Shown here: piece by piece, positions 45,901 to 57,900 of the stretch
Position numbering within the stretch: position 1 is the stretch's first letter
Layout of the letters: each line of letters starts with the position of its first letter
From: Antedon mediterranea
Taxonomy: Eukaryota > Echinodermata > Crinoidea > Comatulida > Antedonidae
Assembly: GCF_964355755.1 (NCBI RefSeq)
Contig: NC_092675.1
Span: forward strand, 22,980,412 to 23,044,411
Reading direction: 5' to 3'
Length of the DNA: 64,000 bases
Program-made: the position numbers and the translations under genes
The notes under the pieces: generated by a model
Database searches by the model: none
The model's input: the letters and a program-made list of their open reading frames with translations, nothing else
What the model was told of the DNA's origin: nothing

Positions 45901-48900
45901 AAAACAAATATGGCAATGAAGAAGACAAAATGTTATGTTGAAATATATTGCATTTGATGTAATTTCAAAATGTAATAGTCTTGTTTTGTATTTGATGTCT
46001 TCTGTGCTGTGAAACATATCTGTGAATGTAGTTTTCTACACCATATTTTTCCTTTTTTTTCCCTTAAAGTTATTGGGAAATTAAGAAGCCTTTAATTTAC
46101 TTTCCTTAAAGTTGTTTCATTTTACCAAAATAACTTAATCTGATGTTGAATAAAAAATAGGATATCATTGCAAAAAGAACCAGATCAAAACTGACGATTG
46201 AGAACTCATTAGATGAGATTGAGGCATCGTTTGTGGCACCTGATATCACTGCTGATATGTACGACTCGGATTGTGAGGATAATAAAGAATGGAAAGAGTG
46301 GCTGAATGATTTATTTAAAGATAAAAAAGGTTTGTTTACTATTGTATTATGAATCTAATGCAAATTTTTTGAATGTTCAGTGTTATAGTTTTGTAATTCA
46401 TTCAAGTCACCAACAATAATGTAATTATGTCATTAAAGCTACAGAAATTACCAAAGCCATTTCAAAATCATTGTTTTCATTACCAAATACTATATTATTA
46501 CAATACCATTTCTATAGAAAATGAGTTAAATGATACGTTTGATGATGAGCAAAATGATCCTGATTTTAACTTTATGGCGGATGAAGAAGAAGTCATTGAC
46601 ACCGAAGAAACGAGAACTGATCGGGCTGTCAGAGTTAGCAGTAAGTTGCTTTTCAATTATTTCACTTTAAAAAAATAGTAATGCCTGATTCAACAAATCC
46701 TATATTGGAAATTGTTGCACTAGTAGCCGAGGCCTACTTTGGATGTTGGGAAAGTTTGACAAAAAAATATGAGAGAAGAGTAGATACGACATAGTCTTTA
46801 TTTTAATTGTAATTAATTTTAATGAATCATACTATATTTGTCACCAGTCTGAAGCAATCAAACACATCATTTCTCAACAGCATGTTTGGCATTGTGTATG
46901 ATAATAAAAAAAAAACGCAGGATTATTATTGTGTAACATATATGCTTTTGTTTTTTACAGAAAAAGAGTTAAATGTTCTCTTGGATGAATTACTGGAAAG
47001 TGTAAGTCATTCAAAATATAATCTGAGGGGTTTGTGAATAATACAATGATATCCTTTGTAATCTTGTAAGGGGGTTTAACTGTACCCTGTGTAGGAATTA
47101 CCACCTATCTAACAGAACAGTGATTTACAATTGGTAATCCTTATGCCTAAAGACAATATAAAAATTGTGCTGCCCTAGACAGCCAGATAACCAAAACATT
47201 TGTTGACAAACATATAGACGAAAAGTCAGAAGTGCGTTTCTAACATTTATTGCGCGTGCACGTGCGTCCTATTTATTATGTTTGCTCGTTCATTCGTTTG
47301 TTTGTTTGTTTGGTATAAACACTAATTCTCAGCTTACATATCAAAGATTTAAAATATAAACTTGCTATTTAAAAACAGTAACACAACTTGGTACTGCTCT
47401 CACTGAATTCTACTGTAGTACTAAACATAAAGGTCAAAGCATTGGAATGTCCAAGCCTAATAATGCCAAACACTAATGATAATACCAAATGGTACCAAGG
47501 TTAAAGTGGGAAGTAACCATGGTGACTACAGTAGGCTGAAGTGTAAAACAACACTTACATCACATCAGTAAACAACTACAATAAAGAACATATCAAAGTT
47601 TAAAGTTTATAAAATATAAAAGAAATATAGAGGGACCGAAACAAAAATAATATATTTTGTTAATATAAGAAAAATGTATACTTTATTTATTGCCTTAAAC
47701 CTTCAAACACTATGCCATTTTTATTGACAGTATGGTGAAGAAAGTAGTTGGACTGACACAGTTGAAGCGCCAAGAGTTGATTACAATCCACCTAGGACAC
47801 TGGCAGTCACGTTGTCTCAGTTGAGAAATACAGGTATCCTTACCAATAATCCAACATCCAAAGTTCCAGTTAAAGTGATTCCAATTGTAACTCCTAGTGA
47901 ACGTTTACAACTTCAACAACAAATGCAACAGGTTTGTATTTTTTAGTTTTAAAATCAAGTTTTTGTTCTCATCTCTTTAATGCAGAAACACTTTGGAAAT
48001 GATCATACCAAATGAATTAAACATTATCAAAGTGTTCGTACAAAAATGAATAGCACAAAACAAAATGGACTAATTTATATTTTAACTTTAGATGTTACAT
48101 AAATATTTATAATGTAAGTTAGTAGTAGATGTGAAGTAGTCAAAGGGTCTATTTATAAATCACAGCTCAGTACATTATAAATATAATCTGTATAAGCGAA
48201 AAGTATTGCACCAACCAAAATGATATATATGGTTCTCAAAATGTATTTAAGAAAGGTAATAAACCTGACAAGAGACAATTATGGTTTTGTTATCTCTCAC
48301 ACAGCATGTGCAGCTTCTGTGTCAGTTAAATTTGCTAGGGCGAGGTGACAATAATTACAATAGAGAAGCTGAACAAGCAAAAATGTTTCTAAATGAACTA
48401 GCAATGCTTGGAGGTCTGACTGCAGCAGAAGGGTCTGAAGATGAAGGAACATCTAAACAAGCAGGCCAGTCCACATCTGCTTTTGTAGCTTGCAACCTAC
48501 AAGGAGCGTTGGAGATTGTGAATAACTGGAAAGAAGGTGATGATGAATCGGACAATGCAGAAACAACACCCTCGAAAAGTACAAAGAAACAAGGAGATAG
48601 TAGTAGTTGTAGCACGGAAAGACATTATAATTCAAAGCATGTTCCAAAACATGCTAAGATCATTCTGATGAGCAGTATTGTGTTTATGTATCCGGAGTTG
48701 CTGCCTCATCATGGCTTGCGCTTTCAATCATCCAGCAAGCCCACGTTTGTTGACTCAGAAGACCAGTATGTACTCCTACAATTTTTGATCTATAAAATAG
48801 TGATAACTGCAGTTGGTCTTTAAGTTGCCATCTTTTTATATAGTGCCAAACCATGAGTAAATCTAGGCCAAATAAGGATGTCTTTTAAATGGGAATCCGT

Positions 48901-51900
48901 AAATATTTATTGACTTAAGTAAAATACTTAAGTGAAATATTATTATTATTACTTATGTCTGATTGGTGAACAGTCACAGTATTTTAAAGTTTTTCATCGT
49001 GCATGTCGCTTTTTTTGTCGATTTTGTAGCATGATTTGATTGTTCTAGGAATAACATGGTGCATTTACACACCTATAACTGCATAATGTTTCTGTATTTT
49101 TTTTTCTAGTTTGATTGTATTGGGTTTGCACCAATTTGACCAGTATTCAACTAAATTTAGACTTATTCAAAAACACTTGATTCCAGGAAAAACAGTAAAA
49201 CAGATTCAGGCAAGGATAAAGAACTTTAGCACCAAGAAGAAGCGTGATAATATCATAAAGGTACAATCAATTTATTTATTTGAAATAATATAATAATTGT
49301 ATATATTTATTTCCCTCAAAATACATAAAATGACAAAATATATAAAAACGATATACAGGAAAAGGGCAGACAACTGAGAAACAAGTTCCAATTACCTAAA
49401 AGGCTCATCTCTGATTTTCTTACAGAACTATAGGAAGCATAAGATTATACCACTAAGTTTCAATCCATGTAGACCAGTTTTACCAGGTCAAGAGGTCGCT
49501 CCAATATTCCAATTTCAAGATCAATTACCTGATTGGATGAAGGTAAGAATTGCTACCATCTAAATTGATTTAGATTTGATTGGAGTATGTATTATTTACA
49601 TTTAACTGAAAGAGTAGGAACTATAAACTTCATATGAAATGCTATGAATTGCACATGTATGTGAAATAATTTCATTGAAATAATTTTGCTAATTCTTATT
49701 CGATTAGAATCTAAAAATGAGCAGTTTGATGAAATTAGAACGAGACGCAGAAAAAGAAAGAAAAACGGAAGAAAGAACAAGAAAAGCTGTACTTGCTTCT
49801 GTCAATGAATCTACTGTTGAAAAAATAGAAATATGTAAATTAAAGAAGAAAAATAAGAATGTGAACACCTTCTTACCAACAAGTTGTCCAGTTGCTCTTG
49901 TGCAGACCGTTAATGGACAACAAATTATCAAATTATTACCAAACCAACTTTTACCAAACAATCCTGTAACTTTACCAACCGTCATCAATGTATTACCGCA
50001 ACCTACGGTTTTTGGTAGCACACAAAATGTGACTGTTGGTCAAATACCACAACCAGTAACAGTGGTTCCCAGAGTTTGTGTACCAACATCTAACATTTCT
50101 GTACAAAATGGTAGTACAATGCAAACAAATATAGTAACTGTGAAACCAGTAATTGAGAAGAGTACTACAAATGTTGTATCAAACCAACTGGTAACTGCTA
50201 CATCTAGTCCAGCATTGTCAAGTGTAACCACACCGGTGACAACCACTTCCATTGTGACCCTCCAAACGCATCCAGCTTCTCAAAGAACTAATTCTGTAAT
50301 TACTACTCCTGTATGTTCTCAACCTACAGTTATAATGATTCCACAAAGCACACCACAGAGAAATTTTGTTTTAGTTAAAGACAATTCATTAAATAATGAT
50401 ACAAATAAAACTGATGGGTCAGTCAACGAAGCTAGTTCTTCCAATGTGTCAATAGTTCCATCCAAATCGGAAATTATTCAGCTGAGTCCAGGAAAGCATG
50501 GACAGGTAATTAAATTTGGAGGAAGACAGTCTTTGGCCAAGGATGCTAATAAGAAATCAGATACCAATATTGTGCCGTCTTGTCTTAATAAAGGTACTGC
50601 TGGAGGAATATCAGCACTCAAAGGATTTCAAATTCATCAAAATAATACAGATTTACCAAAAGCAGAGCAAGGGATGAAACCAGAGATAAGGAATACTTCT
50701 CCACAAGCCATCACGGCATCTGAAGATTTAGTCTCTGCTATTCAAACGTCAGAAGATGGCCAATGTTCTCCATCTCCTCCTCAGTCATTTCATCAGATGC
50801 CAACTGATAAACATTCTCACCCTGTTGATGTCACAGATTGTCAACTAGAAATTAAAAATAACCATTCTGAAAAATCTTCAGATATGTTGTCAATGAAACC
50901 AGTTGTTGATTCTGATGAGAATAGACAAAAGCAAATGAAAACAAATCCAGATGTTAGTATTGACTCTGGAATACCCATTGATGATGAATCAACCACCAAC
51001 GACGATTATGAAGAGGATGACATTGATGTTGAAGGTGTGACTGCTGATGATGAGGATCAAGCTGAAGAGGATAAAGAAATAGAACTTGATGAAGATGATT
51101 TTGAGCTGGATGTTGTCAATGCTCCTGATTCAAAGTCATATAAAGAACTAATAACAGATGAGATGACTAGCCCAGATAAATCTCTAGATCCTGGTAACAT
51201 TGATGACAACAGTAATGATGAAGGGACTTCTACAGACGCAGTCTCAGGTTTGATGTCTGAAGAACAGATAAAAGCATCAAGAAAGGTAGCTGCAAAGAGG
51301 TTAAAGAGCAGACTTCGCAAGGAAATGGAATCAACTGTTGTTCTGCTCGATCCAGAAATTGTAAAAAATGATCCTAAGGTATATACAAAATACATTTTAA
51401 TGAAATGATATGCTAATAAAAAAATATTGAATGAGGAGAAATTATTATGAGTTGAAATATTGACTGTTCTGTTGAATATAATGCTGTACAGTCTTCCAAT
51501 GAAAATATTCTCTCTATTCAAGGAATTCAAGATATTAAATATTTGAAGTGAATTTAATTAGTCCATCCTAATTGTATGTCCATTGTATTACCATGGTAAA
51601 AAGTACGACAATACACTGTATAACACAATGTAGCAGACTATTGCTTAAATCTGTTTTAGTTATAGGGAATAGATATTAATTATTTTTACAAAAGATGACT
51701 AAATAGTTCGTTGACTGCTTGAATATTGATTGGTGCTTAGTAAGTTGATTGCATGATGATAATGTTACATTAAATAATGACTTTCATATTTTTTTTTGTC
51801 AGAAAGCTGAGCGAGATGATTTGTTTGCAACATCGTATCTGAGCCGAGTTAAGGTATTGATTTAAATGCTATATCAAAACATCATTTTTTTTAAATGCAT

Positions 51901-54900
51901 TGAAATGCATACAATGTATTTATGTCTTTAACTATGATTCCACATTCAATATAAAAATCATGTTGCAGAAGATGGTTAATTTTAATTTATGAATTTTATA
52001 CAAACTACAGTATTGTATATGAAGACAGATATAACTTTTCTGTTCTTTTTCTGTTTCACTAACATTATTTTCTACAGAACACCTATAAAGACCATCCTAT
52101 TAAATATATTGAATTTTTAAATGTTTTGGCTGAGATTGAGTCAAATGAACAACATATAGCACATGTAAGTACCATAAAACCCTGTTTGGTTACGCTTTAA
52201 TCTTTTGTTTGAGCACTGAGTTTGGTTAGCATAAATCTATTGCTGTTTTTTTTTTGGTTCCTTTTTTCAAGTGCTTTTAGTCTAAAGCTCTGTCTATAAT
52301 ATCAAACCAGTTTGACCAAAAATATACCCAATATAGTTGTAATATGACATCATGTCCATATATGGGCACATCACATTTTTTTGTCACATAACGTTTGATA
52401 GTATAGACAGAGCTTTAGAAATTGGTAACTGGCAAAGCACAGAAAAGTGATGTTGGATCATGTTGGTAAGCCTACTGATAATAAGAATTGATTGTTTTAT
52501 TTAGCATTGTTTTATTTCAACATCTTTTATACAGGATAACAGAACAGAGATAAGATAACAAAGATGCAATCATAACATTCTTAAAATGACACAATATGCC
52601 AAATGGTTCCCTGTTTGGTTTTAACAAAAGAGATTTATCGTGATTGATTTTTTTTCTTTAGGTAATAATACTGCATAAATTGTTATTTTTATTGATTTTT
52701 TGTTAAAGTGTTATGAAAAGCTAAAGAATGTATTGCATGGACATGATGAGTTAATTGAAGACTTCACTGCCTTTCTTGATCCAACCCAAGCAATGAAGTG
52801 TGGTGTGGTAAGTAAGGATTATTAAGTAATCACCTACAGTACTGTAAGATTTTAATATGATGAAGAGAGCCATGATCAAGGTTCGAAAAATACATGAAAG
52901 CTGTACAATGTTTTATATGCAGGTGTTTGTGAATTTTATGTTGTTCAATGTTTTGTCGAGATGATAGAGCTGGGAGTTGTAGTTTACTGATTATTTTACT
53001 TTATAGTTTTATTTATACACTTAAACTTTAAACAACTAAACATGGTTGTTATCAAATGACTTTGAATATAAAAAAACTCCGTAATTATATGTAAAAATTC
53101 ATCTTTTTTATGCTAATTTTTTTTTCTGTTAAGCTAATGTCGTACTTGGAGTTTTCCAAAGCCAAGCTTTTTCTTCGTGAAGTAGAGGTACATTTTCAGA
53201 AGCAGCCTGGCCACTTCCAGAAGATTTTGAAAGCTATTGTTACATGGGGGGATACAGAGAACAGAACATACCAACAGGTCAATAGTAATAACCTTTTTAA
53301 TTTTAAATCTGTTAAGACACTAAAATCATTTTTTTAATTTATTTGAGTTGCACAAGAGATTTACATTGATGGTTATAAATGGAAGGTGATTTCAACCCAA
53401 TGGTGCTTGACAGATTTCAGAATGAATAAAAAGAGCAGCCATTTCAGAGAGAAGACCTTTTTTGTGATGGGAAATAGAATGATATTAAATGAAGATTGGT
53501 AGAGTAGATATTTCGTAAATGATACACTGTTTAATTTTAAGCCAGTAGTGAAGAACAGATTATTCAAGTAATATTTTTATTTCATCTTGTCTTTATATAG
53601 CTGGTTCTGATACCTAAGGCCAATGTCATTCACAGCAGTTGTAAAATTAATTGTATCTCAGTTTTATTTATAAAGTGGCTAATGACATCCCACGCTTTGT
53701 TTAACTGTTGAAAACAAACATATTCTTTTTTGTTATCTCTTGTGGTTCACCACCACCCTTATTCATTCAATGTTTTAATACATAATTTCTATCTAACATT
53801 TTCTATCTTTTTTCATTATTTTCTGTTTTTCCCTCATTAATATCATAATTTTAACTTTATTATCATACCATTAGTAAACATTAGCATTCATTTAGGTTTT
53901 TTATTAAGCATTAATACAAAGTATTTACTTCAATACCATTCTTTTCTTTTGTGTTAAATCCTCTAATTACAATAACCGATTGTATATTATAAAATACTTA
54001 ACTACATTAAAATCTCTTCCTAATCTACCTTTGTTCAAATCTAACCTAAAAAAGAGAAACTAATAAAACAAACAAACAAACAAACTACATACATCAAATG
54101 CATTGTTTGGTGTACAAACATATACTGTAATGTTAAGCATATACACTTTAATTTGTTATTCTAGTTAAAAGATGTTCTGTTGCCATTACTAAAGGGTCAG
54201 CCTCATTTGGAGCAAGAGTTAAGTAGTCTATTTCCATATGATAAACCAGCAGAGACATTGATGCCTGATTTTGAGATGGCAGAATGGAGTGAAGACAAAG
54301 AGGTTTGTAATTTTAATTGCAAGTATATTGTGTATAGATTATGCAAAATAATTCGGCGATAGGCAGACACAATGCAAACATTTTTTTCTTGAATACATAC
54401 CATAGTTGTCTCAGTTTGTTCATAGTTTGTTCTCGTCCTCTTTCTATTCCCATTTCTTTCCTCTTTAATAAATCTCTTCAAACCGGTAAATTTCCTTCCG
54501 TTTGGAAACGTTCCAATATTGTTCCTATTCATAAGGGGGGAACCAAGAAATTGATTTCTAACTATAGACCTATCTCTCTGTTGCCTACCATTTCTAAATT
54601 GTTTGAAAAAATTGTTTTTAACCATATTTCGACTCATGTTTCTCTTGCCATTGCTTCCTGTCAGCATGGCTTTGTAACTGGTAGGTCATGTGAAACAAAC
54701 CTTGCCACCCTGTTGACCACAGTTTACGAAGCCATTGATGACAGGAAGCAATGTGATATTATTTACACTGACTTTTCTAAGGCGTTTGATCTTGTTCCTC
54801 ATAATTTACTCTTATTAAAATTACAACGTTTTGGTTTTCATAATGATTTTATCTCCTGGTTTCGTAGTTATCTTAATGGTAGGTTCCAGAGAGTGGTCAT

Positions 54901-57900
54901 TGAGGGTATATCCTCTGAATGGCTTCCTATTCAGTCCGGTGTCCCTCAGGGATCGATTCTTGGTCCTCTCCTTTTCAATCTTTTTGTCAATGATATCCCA
55001 AAACTCTTCACCCACTCCAGATGTCTTATGTTTGCTGATGATGTTAAGCTATACAGAATTATTGGTAGTGTTGAGGATGCCGACAGGCTTCAGGTGGATT
55101 TGGACAAGCTATGTTATTGGGCTGCTTTATGGGGAATGTCCCTCAATCCAGTAAAGTGCAATATTTTAACTATTACTTTGAAAAAGAACATTTTATTTTA
55201 TAATTATTTAATTAATGACAATCCCATTAATAGGGTGCAATCGCAAAAAGATCTTGGTGTTTTTATTGATAGTTCCTTTTGTTTTTCCTTTCATATTGAT
55301 TATCTTGTTGGCAAGTGCAATAGACTGCTTGGGCTGATGTGGCGTAATTGTAAACATTTTGACAGGCAAACCAAAATCCACCTTTATTATTCAATTATCC
55401 ATCCCATTCTCAACTTCAGTTCTGTTATTTTTAATTCTATTTCGAAAACTCAGTCTACGCGCATTCAGCGTCTGCATAACCGTTTTTTACGCTACATCAG
55501 CCACAACCAGAATCCTGACTTTCATTTCCATGTCCGATCTCCTGAGTCTCGTAGAACCTTTTTTGATCTTGTTTTTTTGTATAAATGTATTAATTCTTTA
55601 TTTGACTGTAACTTAGTTAGCAATTTTTATCTTAGAGTCCCTAGTCGTCGTCTTAGAAGAAATACTACTTTTCATATTCCTTTTAGTAGAGTAAATGTTT
55701 TAAAAAATGGTTTTATTAGTAGATTAAGTCAAACTTACAATTCTTTTACTTTAAGAAACCCTGAGTTAGATATTTTTAGTAATAATTTCCGTAAGTTTCG
55801 TAACATTGTTAGTAGTTTAGTTTAATGTTTGTTATTGTATATGTACGTGTTTGTCTGTGTTCCCTCCTGTAAGTGGTGAACCATGAGCTCACTGTTGGTT
55901 GGGAAATGAATAAATAAAAAAAATAAATAAATAAATTAAAAGATAGTTCATGAAACATGATGGTAAAAACCCTTATATTGTTCCATTTTCTTTTAGTATG
56001 ACAAAATGAAAAGTTTTCAAATGCAATATTTCTATTTTGTCGCTAGATTTCATGTGCCCCATTTTTTTGAACTATAAATACTGTAATTCTACTTGTACTT
56101 TAACTATGTTCTAGTTGCATGTGTTATGTGTTATCAATAAATTGTGTAATACATGTAGATTTATTTTATATTTACATTTAAAGTTTGATGGATTTGAGGA
56201 GGTTGAATTACCCGACAGTGAAGATGAGGAGAAGCACCTTAAAGGCAAAATACATCCAGGAAAGGTCAGTTGACTAATTGTCTTTCACATATAATATAAT
56301 AAATGTGCTTTTTGATAATTTGATAAATCCTGTAATTGCTATGTCATTCACTGTTAGATATTTGCAAAACAAATTAAACTAAAATGTATTTAAACTGCTT
56401 TGACAGGTTGATACTGTTGACCCTTGGCAAACATTGAATGCAGAGCTTCAGTATGGAACCAAAAGATGTCGTTGTAGTTGTCATGATCGCTCATTGGATA
56501 CAAGAGTTCAGAAAAAAACAAGGCACTGCGCATATTGTGCTGCAAAGGTTTAATATATTGTTTAGTGTGCTTATTTCCAAAGACACAGTAGGCCATTTAT
56601 TGTACCTTGGTTTTAAAACAATTTTTAAAATTGACCCTCTTTCGATCCCATAGATGTCAAACCTATTCTTTTGTCATTGTTAGTTTTTCAATAAACATTT
56701 ATAATGATAATCTACAGTTGTATTGTAACATTTCAACAATCAATGTTTATGGTGCTGTGAAATGTGGACAAAAAAACATTCCATCCTTCCAATACAACAT
56801 TCAACAATTTTTTATTTTTTTTTATTTCATTTATTACTTTTAATAAAGCTCCTTACATCAAAAATATATCTAAATTATATAAAAATATAAAACAGTATAG
56901 TATACAAATCATTATAACATTAAAAATACATAAATAAAATATTCAAATGTTTCAAATAAACTATTATTGGCTTCAGGTATCAAGAGCAGAATTGACTAGC
57001 TCTTTCCGAGGTATTGCATCTGTCAGACGTCGTGCATCAACGAGCACCAGAATAAAAGTCTCAAAATCCCAGAAAGGAAGTGAACACATTGAAGTAAATG
57101 ACAATGATGAAGATCATGATGATGGAACCCCATACAGTGCTGCTGTAAGCAACTTATCCGAGATGTGTAGCAATCTAGCAGACTATCTCAATGAAAATGC
57201 ATGTGGAGAGAGTGAAGAGATGGAAGAAGATGCTGTGGAAACAGAAGAGGAAGATATCGAAGAGATGGAGATGGATGATGATGAAGCTGATGAAGAGGTA
57301 CAGAAGTTGATTGGTGATGGCCTTGTTGTAGAGGATGATCCAGAGTTGATAACTGGTGCTGATACAACATCCAGTAACTCACCAGATGCTGAGATGTCAA
57401 GTCAAGAAAGTAAAGGAAGTAGTGAATCTGAAGACAGTAACATTGGATCTCCTGAGTACAAAAGTCCTTTATCAAATTCTTTCGAAGTTCAGGATAACGA
57501 TAGAAGTGAAGATAATTCACCAATTGGATATTCTTCAGAAGACAATAGAACAGAATCCATAGATAACGCATTTATTGCCCACGACACACAAGAAAGACAT
57601 TTTGAACAAATTGGTAAAATTGTTGATACCTGTAGTAATAGTTTTCCTTTAGAAATGAATACAAAGCTTATATCAATTAATGAACCTTGTAAAAATCTTC
57701 CTACTGTTGAAAAGATATGCATAGAATCTGATAGTTCAACAGACACTGAAGGAGAAAGTAGATGTTCAGAACAAAATTCAAGGACTGATAGTATGCATTG
57801 TTTATCATCTAATGAAGCTTCGTTGAACTCTGATATTAGGAATAGCAATGTTGTAAGCAATTATAGTAGTAATGTTTCTTCTATTGCTAAAGATGTTACA

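Noticed and set aside
51057-51530. Minus-strand 157-codon Ser-rich frame
   Set aside because: Antisense of the GON4L acidic tract; composition explains the length.
57188-57571. Long minus-strand open frame opposite the GON4L acidic exon
   Set aside because: It is the reverse of Glu/Asp/Ser codon repeats and so low-complexity (His/Leu/Pro-rich); a shadow of the real exon.
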